Origin: Candidatus Sphingomonas colombiensis | Lineage (GTDB): Bacteria > Pseudomonadota > Alphaproteobacteria > Sphingomonadales > Sphingomonadaceae | Direction: 5' to 3' | Length of the DNA: 64,000 nt | NCBI GenBank assembly: GCA_029202845.1 | Contig: CP119315.1 | Span: forward strand, 2,449,001 to 2,513,000 | Shown here: positions 1-7,411 of the stretch, one piece after another | How positions within the stretch are numbered: position 1 is the stretch's first letter | Layout: each line of letters begins with the position of its first letter | The notes under the pieces: generated by a model | The model's database searches: none | Seen by the model: only the letters and a program-made list of their open reading frames with translations | What the model was told of the DNA's origin: nothing | Translations under genes and position numbers: made by a program

Positions 1-1
1 G

Positions 2-256
2 GTGCCGGGGGCGGGATCGGGCGGCTCGCTCGTCCAGCTTGGCGCTTTCCCGAGCGAGGGAGTCGCCAATGCGGCGTGGAGCGCGCTGGCCAAGCGTTTC
101 ACCTATCTCGCGACATTGGGGAAATCGGTGCAGGTCGCGGAGGTCAACGGCCGCAAGGTCTATCGCCTGCGCGTCAATGCCGGCAGCGCGGATGCCGCCT
201 CGGATATCTGCGGACGGCTGAAGGTGGCGGGGGAAAGCTGCTTCGTGACGAGTTGA
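2..256 (+). CDS. SPOR domain protein, C-terminal end (5' truncated by window)
   Basis: Only the last ~84 residues are in the window; the frame is open to the left edge, so the true start lies outside. What is visible fits a SPOR domain: the opening VQLGAF strand, a helix with NAAWSALAKRF, then a second strand with VYRLRVNAG and a closing C-x-x-L helix ending in SCFVTS. SPOR domains bind denuded glycan strands of septal peptidoglycan in the periplasm. The gene sits 58 nt upstream of nagZ in the same direction, an order common in alphaproteobacteria (argS, SPOR gene, nagZ), so the two are probably co-transcribed. Family assignment is fairly sure; the rest of the protein is unknown. Confidence 0.8.
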   Translation: MPGAGSGGSLVQLGAFPSEGVANAAWSALAKRFTYLATLGKSVQVAEVNGRKVYRLRVNAGSADAASDICGRLKVAGESCFVTS

Positions 257-314
257 GCGGCCGTACGCCGCATCACCGCTTTCGCGGTGATCGCGGTGGC
301 GGTATCGCGCTTTT

Positions 315-1322
315 ATGAAGCCAGTGATCTTCGGCCTCGCCGGCCCAGCCCTTACCGATGACGAGCGCGCTTTCTTTCGGGAGGCGCAGCCTGCGGGTTA
401 TATCCTGTTCAAGCGCAACGTGGTCGATCGCGCGCAGCTTCGCGCATTGACCGATTCGCTGCGCGATCTGGAGGGGCGCGGCGACGTCGCGATCCTCGTG
501 GATCAGGAAGGCGGGCGGGTCGCGCGGCTCGGTCCGCCGGAATGGCCGGCCTTTCCCGCCGGCCCGGCGTTCGACGCGCTATACGAGCGTGCGCCGATGT
601 CCGCGATCGAGGCGGCGCGCGCCAACGCCCATGCGATCGGGCTGATGCTGGCGGAGGTGGGCATCACCGTCGATTGCCTGCCGTTGCTCGATGTCGCGCG
701 CGAGGGGACGACCGAGGCGATTGCATCGCGCGCTTACGGCCATGAGCCAAAGCGCGTCGCGGCGATGGGCCGCGCGACGCTGGAAGGGTTGGCGGCGGGC
801 GGTGTCGTCGGCGTGGTCAAGCATATGCCGGGTCACGGCCGGGCGATCGTGGACTCGCACTATGACCTGCCGACCGTCACCGCCTCTGATGCGGAACTGG
901 AAGAGGATCTCGCCCCGTTTCGTGCGCTGGCCGGCGCGGCGATGGGGATGACCAGCCATATCGTCTATGAGGCATGGGATCGCGAACGCCCCGCGACGCT
1001 CTCTCCGATCGTGATCGAGGAGGTGATTCGTCGGCGCATCGGCTTCGACGGCCTTTTGATGACCGACGATATCGACATGAAGGCACTGTCCGGCACAGCG
1101 GGCGAGAAAGCCGCTAGCGCGATCGCCGCGGGCTGTGATCTGGTGCTGGATTGCTGGGCGCGGATGGACGAGATGGTCGAGATCGCGGGGCGATTGAGCG
1201 AGATCGGGCCGCTTTCCCGTGCCCGCCTCGATCGCGCCATGGCGATCGCGCCCGCGTCAGAGGGCGATTTCGCTACCCTGCTCGCCAAACGTGACGCGTT
1301 GCTCGCGGTGATGAACGGGTAA
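315..1322 (+). CDS. nagZ: Beta-N-acetylhexosaminidase NagZ
   Basis: A 335-aa glycoside hydrolase family 3 enzyme of single-domain NagZ length. The signature KHMPGHG is at residues 169-175 and the acid/base loop DSH at 180-182; the expected nucleophile Asp is in TDD at 250-252 (LLMTDDIDM). NagZ acts in the cytoplasm, removing N-acetylglucosamine from anhydro-muropeptides imported during peptidoglycan recycling. No signal peptide is seen, consistent with that location. It follows the SPOR gene closely. In many alphaproteobacteria scpA follows nagZ; here a convergent SDR gene follows instead. The released GlcNAc could feed the nag locus at 42.9-48.1 kb. Family call is very sure. Confidence 0.95.
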   Translation: MKPVIFGLAGPALTDDERAFFREAQPAGYILFKRNVVDRAQLRALTDSLRDLEGRGDVAILVDQEGGRVARLGPPEWPAFPAGPAFDALYERAPMSAIEAARANAHAIGLMLAEVGITVDCLPLLDVAREGTTEAIASRAYGHEPKRVAAMGRATLEGLAAGGVVGVVKHMPGHGRAIVDSHYDLPTVTASDAELEEDLAPFRALAGAAMGMTSHIVYEAWDRERPATLSPIVIEEVIRRRIGFDGLLMTDDIDMKALSGTAGEKAASAIAAGCDLVLDCWARMDEMVEIAGRLSEIGPLSRARLDRAMAIAPASEGDFATLLAKRDALLAVMNG

Positions 1323-1375
1323 GCCGATGTCGAGGTTTGTCCTCGGCCGGGTTGCAGCCATTCATGGCGTCTTCT

Positions 1376-1446
1376 GGCGAGGCGACGAGCGGCGGCGAAT
1401 CTGGCAGGCAGGGCATTCGCGCGCCAACCGGCGAATGCTCCTCGCC
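1376..1446. terminator. Nested inverted repeats between convergent nagZ and SDR genes
   Basis: Outer arms GGCGAGG (1376-1382) and CCTCGCC (1440-1446) enclose a perfect 8-bp hairpin GCATTCGC / GCGAATGC (1413-1420 and 1431-1438). It lies between two convergent genes and could act as a bidirectional transcription terminator, although there is no T tract. Inferred from sequence symmetry only. Confidence 0.4.
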
Positions 1447-1454
1447 TGACAGGT

Positions 1455-2216
1455 TCACACGGCGGTCGCGCCGCCATCGATCACCATCGGATGGCCGGTG
1501 ACGAAGCCAGCCGCGTCGGAGCAGAGCCACAGCACCGCGCCGGCGATTTCCTCCGGCTGGCCCATGCGGCCCATCGGGGTCATGCTTTCCATGATCTTGC
1601 GGATCGCGGGATCGGCGGCGACCGCTTCGGTCATCGGGGTTTCGATCACGCCGGGGCATACGCAATTGACGCGGATTCCGGCACGCGCCCAGCGCAGCGC
1701 GCCATGACGGGTCAGTCCAACCACGCCGTGTTTGCTCGCGACATAGGCCGGCTGCGCGCCATTGCCGACCAGCCCGTTGATCGAAGCGGTGTTGACGATC
1801 GCGCCGCCGCCTTGCGCCAGCATCACTTCTGCCTCGGCACGCATACACTGCATCACGCCGGTCAGGTTGATGCCGATGGCGCGCTCCCACACCGCATCTT
1901 CCCATTCATTGGCTTGCGGGCTGTTGATGCCGGCATTGTTGTGCGCGAAATCGAGCCGGCCCCATTCGCTGGTGGCGCGACCGACCATCGCCTGCACCTC
2001 GGCGGCGTTCGATACGTCGCAGCGCTGGAAGATCGCGGTGCCGCCGGCTGCCACGATCATCGCGGCGGTTTCCGCGCCGCCGGCTTCGTTGACATCGGCG
2101 ACCAGCACCTTGGCGCCGGCCTTCGCGAAGGCAATCGCGGTCGCGCGGCCGATACCGCCGCTCGCGCCGGTTACCAGCGCGACCTTCCCGTTGAAATCGT
2201 ACGTGGGCATCCTCAC
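1455..2216 (-). CDS. SDR family NAD(P)-dependent oxidoreductase
   Basis: A 253-aa classical short-chain dehydrogenase. The cofactor loop TGASGGIG is at residues 16-23, the structural NNAG at 93-96, and the catalytic triad Ser (VNTAS, ~145), Tyr158 and Lys162 (YVASK) is intact. An acidic residue at the end of beta2 (VADVN, ~41) favours NAD(H) over NADP(H). The substrate cannot be read from sequence; this subgroup includes many alcohol, sugar and steroid dehydrogenases. It is divergent from the old-yellow-enzyme gene at 2298, and the 81-bp gap contains an inverted repeat that could be a shared operator. A start two codons in (MPTYDF) is equally possible. Confidence 0.9.
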   Translation of the reverse strand: MRMPTYDFNGKVALVTGASGGIGRATAIAFAKAGAKVLVADVNEAGGAETAAMIVAAGGTAIFQRCDVSNAAEVQAMVGRATSEWGRLDFAHNNAGINSPQANEWEDAVWERAIGINLTGVMQCMRAEAEVMLAQGGGAIVNTASINGLVGNGAQPAYVASKHGVVGLTRHGALRWARAGIRVNCVCPGVIETPMTEAVAADPAIRKIMESMTPMGRMGQPEEIAGAVLWLCSDAAGFVTGHPMVIDGGATAV

Positions 2217-2226
2217 CTCTTCTCTT

Positions 2227-2262
2227 GATTTGCGTAAAAATAGTCATAGAGTATAACGCAAA
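2227..2262. promoter_or_regulatory. Inverted repeat in divergent SDR/OYE promoter region
   Basis: TTTGCGT (2229-2235) and ACGCAAA (2256-2262) form perfect 7-bp arms separated by 20 bp, inside the gap between two divergent genes. The 11-mer GATTTGCGTAA (2227-2237) recurs exactly upstream of the TBDR gene at 7281-7291, and TATAACGC (2252-2259) recurs there as its complement at 7222-7229. It may bind a shared regulator; this is inference. Confidence 0.4.
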
Positions 2263-2297
2263 CATTGGTCAACGGCGCACAAAATGAGGCATTTCGA

Positions 2298-3365
2298 ATG
2301 ACGGATGTGTTGCTCGAGCCGGTGACATTGGGGGCTATAGAGCTTCGCAACCGTATCGTCATGGCGCCGATGACGCGCGATCGCGCCGGCCCGGATGATG
2401 TGCCGGGCGATATCATGGTCGATTATTACAGTCAGCGCGCCAGCGCCGGGATGATCGTGACGGAGGGTGTCCAGCCCACCCCGGCGGGCAAGGGATATTG
2501 GCGGACGCCGGGCATCCACAGCGCGGCGCAGATCGAGGGTTGGCGGCGTGTCGCCGACGCGGTTCACGCGGCGGGCGGCCGGATCGTGATGCAATTGATG
2601 CACTGCGGTCGTGTGGTGGTGGCCGCGAACCGTGGCTTCGACGCGGATGTCATCGCCCCGTCCGCGCTGCCGTGCCCCGATCCCGTGCCCGGCCCCGATG
2701 GCACGCCGGTGCCGACGGCGGCGCCCCGCGCGCTCGATGCGGTGGAGATCCCGTTGGTCGTCGAGGAATTCGCGCAAGCTGCACGCAATGCACGCGCGGC
2801 GGGCCTTGATGGGGTCGAGCTGCATTGCGCGAGCGGATATCTCGTCAATCAGTTCCTCAATCCGGCGAGCAACCAGCGCAGCGACGAATGGGGCGGCAGC
2901 GCGGAGAAGCGCGCGCGTTTTCCGATCGCGGTGCTCAAGGCGCTGGCAGACGCGATCGGTGGTGAGCGGGTGGGGTTCCGCATCTCACCGGGCAATCCGT
3001 ATAACGGGATGGACGTGAGCGATCCGGCAACGGTCTTCGTGCCGCTGCTTCGGGGCGCGGACAAGCTGGGGCTCGCTTATGCGCATGTCGTCGACATGAA
3101 TCTGCCCGAGCTGGACACGCTCGCGATGATCCGCGCGCATTGGCGCGGCGCCGTGATCGCGAACAACATGCTGAAGGCAGAAAGCGCCCGCGGGTTGATC
3201 GCGGCGGATCGCGCCGAAGCCGCATCATTCGGGCGGGCGTTCATTGCCAATCCCGATCTCGTTGCGCGCATCCGTGCCGGCGCCGCACTGGCCAGGCCGG
3301 ATTACGCGAAGCTCTATACGGGTGAGGCGGCCGGCTACACCGACTATCCCGCCTTCGCGGAATAG
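2298..3365 (+). CDS. NADH:flavin oxidoreductase / alkene reductase (old yellow enzyme family)
   Basis: A 355-aa FMN-dependent TIM-barrel reductase expected to reduce activated C=C bonds with NAD(P)H in the cytoplasm. Visible hallmarks are the N-terminal RNRIVMAPMTR, the GMIVTEG strand, MQLMHCGR, and the flavin/substrate loop around 174-200 with DEWGGS. The start at 2298 (MTDVLLEP) is chosen because alkene reductases begin there; an upstream TTG at 2265 would add 11 unlike residues. Oddly, the substrate-binding pair usually written H-x-x-H or H-x-x-N reads H176-C-A-S179, so the second carbonyl-binding residue is Ser. Divergent from the SDR gene. Family sure, substrate unknown. Confidence 0.9.
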   Translation: MTDVLLEPVTLGAIELRNRIVMAPMTRDRAGPDDVPGDIMVDYYSQRASAGMIVTEGVQPTPAGKGYWRTPGIHSAAQIEGWRRVADAVHAAGGRIVMQLMHCGRVVVAANRGFDADVIAPSALPCPDPVPGPDGTPVPTAAPRALDAVEIPLVVEEFAQAARNARAAGLDGVELHCASGYLVNQFLNPASNQRSDEWGGSAEKRARFPIAVLKALADAIGGERVGFRISPGNPYNGMDVSDPATVFVPLLRGADKLGLAYAHVVDMNLPELDTLAMIRAHWRGAVIANNMLKAESARGLIAADRAEAASFGRAFIANPDLVARIRAGAALARPDYAKLYTGEAAGYTDYPAFAE

Positions 3366-3411
3366 CTTCCCCGCGACCGCGCGCGTCGAATCCGAATTTT
3401 TTCGCTCCGCA

Positions 3412-3438
3412 TGTCACATCGCGCGGCGGTCGCTCGTC
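3412..3438 (+). promoter_or_regulatory. ECF41-type promoter (TGTCACA - 16 bp - CGTC)
   Basis: TGTCACA at 3412-3418 and CGTC at 3435-3438, spaced 16 bp, match the published -35/-10 pattern of ECF41 sigma factors. The -10 element ends 30 nt before the ATG of the CMD gene, and a ribosome site GAAAGGAACGG follows at about 3454. Because the downstream operon encodes an ECF41 sigma factor, autoregulation is the natural reading. Confidence 0.8.
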
Positions 3439-3468
3439 ATGTTTCCGGACCATGAAAGGAACGGAACC

Positions 3469-3939
3469 ATGACCGCCAAGCTGAACCCTTATGCCGTCGC
3501 GCCGCAGCTCATGAAGCAGTGGACGGACACATCCGTGGCTATTGCCGCCAGCCTCGAACCGAGCCTGATCGAACTGGTGAAGATTCGCGCGTCGCAGATC
3601 AACGGCTGCGCCAATTGCATCAATATGCACACCGCCGAGGCGCGCCAGCAGGGCGAGACCGAGCAGCGCATCTACCTCCTGTCGGCGTGGCGCGAAGCCC
3701 CGTGCTATAGCGAGCGCGAACGCGCGGCGCTGGGCTGGACCGATGCGCTGACACGGCTTTCCGAAGGGCATATGCAGGAGGCGGCCTATGCCGCGCTCGG
3801 CACGCATTTCACGAAGGAGGAGCAGGTGAAACTGACGCTGATGATAAACGTCATCAACGGCTGGAACCGGCTCGCGGTTGGCTTCGGACTGTGGATCGAG
3901 CCACAGGCGGCCAAGGCGCTTCAGCAGGCCGCCGCCTGA
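3469..3939 (+). CDS. Carboxymuconolactone decarboxylase (AhpD-like) family protein
   Basis: A 156-aa all-helical protein of the CMD/AhpD family. The redox motif C47-x-x-C50 followed by H54 (GCANCINMH) is the AhpD-type thiol site, suggesting peroxidase or disulfide-reductase chemistry rather than true lactone decarboxylation. The start at 3469 has a good ribosome site; the open frame upstream to 3244 overlaps the OYE gene and is not used. The stop codon overlaps the start of the sigma gene (TGATG), so translation is likely coupled. CMD-like proteins are the typical partners and targets of ECF41 sigma factors, and an ECF41 promoter lies directly upstream. Physiological substrate unknown. Confidence 0.9.
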   Translation: MTAKLNPYAVAPQLMKQWTDTSVAIAASLEPSLIELVKIRASQINGCANCINMHTAEARQQGETEQRIYLLSAWREAPCYSERERAALGWTDALTRLSEGHMQEAAYAALGTHFTKEEQVKLTLMINVINGWNRLAVGFGLWIEPQAAKALQQAAA

Positions 3940-4799
3940 TGGGGCAGGGGGGCAGCGAGGACGCGGCGGCGAGCTTCGATCCGCTGCGTCCCCGGCTCGT
4001 CCGGGTCGCGTATCGCATGCTCGGGTCGGTCGCCGATGCGGAGGATGCGGTGCAGGACGCATTCATCCGCTGGATGGCGGCCGATCGCGCCGAGGTGCGG
4101 GAGCCGGAGGCGTTCCTGCGCCGCACCGTGACCCGGCTGTGCCTCGATCAGCTCAAATCGGCGCGACACCAGCGCGAGACCTATATCGGCCCGTGGCTGC
4201 CCGATCCCATCGTCGAGGAAAACGATGAGGAAGAGGATGTCACGCTGCCGCTGATGCTGGCGCTGGAACGCCTCTCACCGCTCGAGCGCGCGGCGTTCTT
4301 GCTGCACGACGTGTTCGGGCTGGCGTTCGAGGAAGTCGCGACGACGATCGGGCGTGATTCCGCCGCGTGTCGCCAACTCGCGGCGCGTGCACGCACTCAT
4401 GTCCGCGAGGCGCGTCCGCGCTTTGCGGTCGAGAAGCGGCGCGGGCTGGAAATCGCCGGCGCCTTTTTCGCCGCATCACGCAGTGGCGATCTCGCCGGGC
4501 TCAGCGCGATGCTTACGGACGATGTGAGCCTGCATGCCGATGGCGGCGGGAAGCGCCCGGCGGCGGCGCGGCTGATCATCGGCATCGTGGAGGTGATGCA
4601 GGTGCAGAAAGCGCTCGCCGCGCTGTTTCGCCGCCATCGCTCCGATCTGGTGCGCACGGCCTTCATCAACGGCCTGCCGGGTTTCATAACGCGCGAAGCC
4701 GATGGTGAGCTTCAGACGACCGCGCTGGAGATTGAGGACGGGAAGGTCACCGCAATCTATGTGATGCGCAATCCGGACAAGCTGAAACACCTTCACTGA
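3939..4799 (+). CDS. ECF41-family RNA polymerase sigma factor with fused SnoaL-like domain
   Basis: A 286-aa protein, about 100 residues longer than a minimal ECF sigma factor. Sigma2 spans about 12-75 (AYRMLGSVADAEDAVQD) and sigma4 about 105-160. Group-defining ECF41 motifs are all present: WLPDP at 86-90 in the linker, and in the C-terminal NTF2/SnoaL-like extension DGGGK at 201-205 and NPDKL at 278-282. In this group the fused domain replaces a separate anti-sigma factor and modulates activity. It overlaps the CMD gene by one base and is presumably expressed from the same autoregulated promoter at 3412-3438. The signal sensed is unknown. Assignment very secure. Confidence 0.95.
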   Translation: MGQGGSEDAAASFDPLRPRLVRVAYRMLGSVADAEDAVQDAFIRWMAADRAEVREPEAFLRRTVTRLCLDQLKSARHQRETYIGPWLPDPIVEENDEEEDVTLPLMLALERLSPLERAAFLLHDVFGLAFEEVATTIGRDSAACRQLAARARTHVREARPRFAVEKRRGLEIAGAFFAASRSGDLAGLSAMLTDDVSLHADGGGKRPAAARLIIGIVEVMQVQKALAALFRRHRSDLVRTAFINGLPGFITREADGELQTTALEIEDGKVTAIYVMRNPDKLKHLH

Positions 4800-4812
4800 T
4801 CCGGCGACCGGC

Positions 4813-4848
4813 CGCGATCCGCGCCGTCATTCCGACGGGCGGATCGCG
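4813..4848. terminator. Hairpin at convergent sigma-factor / TBDR junction
   Basis: Left arm 4813-4828 and right arm 4834-4848 pair almost perfectly (CGCGATCCG on one side, CGGATCGCG on the other, plus CCGTC/GACGG) around a 5-nt loop, with one bulge. The position between two convergent genes suggests a bidirectional terminator. No T tract is present. Confidence 0.5.
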
Positions 4849-4859
4849 CGCTATTGGCG

Positions 4860-7205
4860 TTAGAAGCGAACCCCCAATGTCATGCCATAGGTGGCGGGTT
4901 CGTTGAAATAAGCGACAGTCAGGCCGCCAAAGCCGGGGCCGAAATCGATGAAGTTCGATGGGCTGACATCGTTGAAGACGTTGCGCCCCCACACCGAAAT
5001 CTCGCCCTGCACGCCGGCCAGCGGGATGCGGGTCAGCGCGGCGCGCAGGTTCACGATCGTCCGTCCCGGAGATTCAGAGCCATAGGCCGTCTGGTCCGAA
5101 GGGAGCGCCGCGCGAAGCGGATAGGGATAGGTGAAATAGCTCGACACGAAGCTAAGATCGGCGATCAGATCGAGCTTGCCCGCGCTGCCGTTATAGGGCG
5201 ACCAATCCGTCCCCACCGACACATTGTATTTCGGCGCATGCGGGAGGGCGCGATTGTCCGACACGTCGACGCCGCCATCGATGAACTTCTTATATTTGGC
5301 GTCGAGATAGGAAAATGAGGTCGTGACCTGCAATGACGGGGCAGGGCGCGCGATCATTTCCAGCTCCACGCCGCGCAGCCGCGCCGCGCCCGCGTTGAGG
5401 ATGAAGCTTTCCGCCGCATTGCGCCCGGTGAAAACCGAAAGCTGCATGTTCTTGGCTTCGTTCCAGAACAGGGCGGCGTTGAACGTCAGCGTATGATCGA
5501 GCGCGCGCGATTTCAGCCCCAGCTCGTAGCTGTCCACCGTTTCGGCCTTATAGGGCTGGAGCAGTTCGGCGAGCGAACTCGTCTCGCCATTGAACCCGCC
5601 GGATTTGAAGCCGCGCGCATATTTTGCGTAGAGCGTGACGTCCTTGCTCGGCTGATAGGTGGCGATCGCGGTAGGCGTCCAGGCGTGGAATTTGGCATCG
5701 GGCACATCGCCCTTCTGCACGTTCAGCACCGTTAGCGGCAGCGCGACCGCCGGTACATCAGGCGAGGCCAGAATGCGGAACAGCCGGGTGATATTCTTGC
5801 TCTCCTGCGAATAGCGCAGGCCGCCGGTGAGCGTGAAATTGGGCAGGATCTTCCAGTCGACCTGGCCGAACGCGGCATAGGCGCGCGTCTGGCTGGCATA
5901 GCGCGAATCATAAACCTGTGCGCCGCCGAAGAAGGTCTGCGGGTTGATCGTCCCGCCGCTGTCTCGGAAGTAATAGCCGCCGAGGACATAGGACAGCGGC
6001 CCCGTCTCGCCGATCAGTTGCAGCTCCTGGCTGAACGAATGGTAGCGGGAATGACGCTCGGTATTGGCGACGGGCAGCGGAGAGCCATCGAGATCCAGGC
6101 TGTCGTCGAAGGTCATCGCGCGCCACGCGGTGATCGATTTCAGGCTCACCTCGCCCAGCTTATATTCGGCGGTCAGCGCATGGCCGGTGACGGTCGAGCG
6201 CTCGAACAGCGGCGAATCCAAGCTGGCGGTGCTCTGCCGATCGGGGCGGACATACAGGTTGAGCGGGAAGAAGGCGCCCCCGAACGCATAACCGGGCGAG
6301 CTCGGATCGAAGATGTCGCGCGGATCGCCATTGCGGTTGACGCGGACGAGCTGCGAGTTCTGCGGGCGCTGGTCGGTCTTGCTGTGATCGAAGAAATAAT
6401 CGACCGTCAGTCGATCGGTCAGTTCGCCGCGCACATCCGCCGCGACGCCCCAGCTATTGATATTATCGACGCTATCGACCGAATTGGGGCGGGCCAGCAC
6501 GGCCTGCGGATAAGGGTTCGGCACCGTTTCAACCATGCCGTCGCGCTTTTTGACCTGGCCGGAGAGCTTGACGCTGAATGGCCCGACACGCGGCAGATCC
6601 ATATTTCCGCGCAACACGCGGGCGTTATAATTGCCATAGGTCGCCTCCACGTTGCCGCCGAACTCGCCGGTCGGCTTCTTGGTGACGAGACTTACTGCGC
6701 CGGCCAGCGTGTTGCGGCCATAAAGCGTACCCTGCGGCCCGCGCAGCACCTCGACGCGTTCCAGATCGGCGACATCGAACAGCGATCCCTGCGCCTTCGC
6801 GATATAAACGCCGTTGAGATAGAGGCCCACTGCCGGCTCGAAAGTAATCGCCGGGTTGATCGTGACGGAACCGCGGATCGCGATCTGGCTCACGGTCTTG
6901 TTGCCGGGGGTGCGTTCGATCTTCAGATTCGGCGCGATCGCACCGATTTGATCGAGTGAGGAAATGTCGCGCGATTCGAGATAGCGCGAATCCACCGCGG
7001 TCACCGCGATCGGCACGTCCTGCAGGTTTTGCTCGCGGCGCTGCGCGGTCACGACGATATCGTCGGACGCCTGCGTGCCCTGATCGGCCGAGGGCGATGC
7101 TGCCGTCTGTGCTGCTGCGGATTGAGGCGCGCCGAGGCCGAGCGCCAGCAGCGAGACCGACGCGACGATCGCGCCACGCGGTGCGCGCGCATTGCGGTAA
7201 ATCAT
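4860..7205 (-). CDS. TonB-dependent outer-membrane receptor
   Basis: A 781-aa TBDR. Residues 1 to about 33 form a signal peptide (SAAAQ), followed by the TonB-box-like DDIVVTAQRR at 48-57 and a plug with VPIAVTAV and the LRGPQGTLYGRNTLAGAV segment; the rest is a 22-strand barrel closing with a terminal Phe (GVRF), the BAM recognition signature. The subfamily is the very expanded sphingomonad IVVTAQRREQ type, whose ligands range from siderophores to plant aromatics and terpenoids, so the substrate cannot be given. The ribosome site GAGAGGGG precedes the ATG. Upstream, 7206-7291 is AT-rich and shares two short motifs with the SDR/OYE promoter region, which hints at co-regulation. Confidence 0.9.
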   Translation of the reverse strand: MIYRNARAPRGAIVASVSLLALGLGAPQSAAAQTAASPSADQGTQASDDIVVTAQRREQNLQDVPIAVTAVDSRYLESRDISSLDQIGAIAPNLKIERTPGNKTVSQIAIRGSVTINPAITFEPAVGLYLNGVYIAKAQGSLFDVADLERVEVLRGPQGTLYGRNTLAGAVSLVTKKPTGEFGGNVEATYGNYNARVLRGNMDLPRVGPFSVKLSGQVKKRDGMVETVPNPYPQAVLARPNSVDSVDNINSWGVAADVRGELTDRLTVDYFFDHSKTDQRPQNSQLVRVNRNGDPRDIFDPSSPGYAFGGAFFPLNLYVRPDRQSTASLDSPLFERSTVTGHALTAEYKLGEVSLKSITAWRAMTFDDSLDLDGSPLPVANTERHSRYHSFSQELQLIGETGPLSYVLGGYYFRDSGGTINPQTFFGGAQVYDSRYASQTRAYAAFGQVDWKILPNFTLTGGLRYSQESKNITRLFRILASPDVPAVALPLTVLNVQKGDVPDAKFHAWTPTAIATYQPSKDVTLYAKYARGFKSGGFNGETSSLAELLQPYKAETVDSYELGLKSRALDHTLTFNAALFWNEAKNMQLSVFTGRNAAESFILNAGAARLRGVELEMIARPAPSLQVTTSFSYLDAKYKKFIDGGVDVSDNRALPHAPKYNVSVGTDWSPYNGSAGKLDLIADLSFVSSYFTYPYPLRAALPSDQTAYGSESPGRTIVNLRAALTRIPLAGVQGEISVWGRNVFNDVSPSNFIDFGPGFGGLTVAYFNEPATYGMTLGVRF

Positions 7206-7221
7206 GGTTCCCCTCTCAAGA

Positions 7222-7291
7222 TGCGTTATAGTTTGAGAGGTAATTGATATTATCAGCGCATATTGTCAACTTTGGATCATGATTTGCGTAA
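7222..7291 (-). promoter_or_regulatory. AT-rich promoter region of the 4860-7205 TBDR
   Basis: Read on the minus strand this stretch holds TTACGCAAATC (7291-7281), TTGACA (7269-7264), a short palindrome TGATATTATCA near 7247-7257, and TATAACGC (7229-7222) just before the ribosome site. TTACGCAAATC and TATAACGC both recur, in different relative orientation, between the SDR and OYE genes at 2227-2259. A regulated promoter is likely; the regulator is not known. Confidence 0.4.
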
Positions 7292-7353
7292 TTTGTATGG
7301 CAAAAGTCCGATGAATATCATTCCGATTTGAGTGTGCGGACGGGGGGACGCGT

Positions 7354-7385
7354 ACCTTTGCCGCCATCGGTATGACGGCAAAGGT
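7354..7385. terminator. Perfect 10-bp hairpin downstream of the DUF6607 gene
   Basis: ACCTTTGCCG (7354-7363) and CGGCAAAGGT (7376-7385) pair perfectly around a 12-nt loop, 26 nt after the stop codon of the haem-uptake operon. It probably marks the 3' end of that transcript, although no T tract follows. Confidence 0.45.
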
Positions 7386-7411
7386 GGGCCCGCGCGTAAG
7401 CCCCCGCGCGC

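Noticed and set aside
2265..2297. Upstream TTG start for the old yellow enzyme
   Set aside because: Adds 11 residues not seen in the family and overlaps the likely operator half-site region; ATG 2298 gives the standard start.
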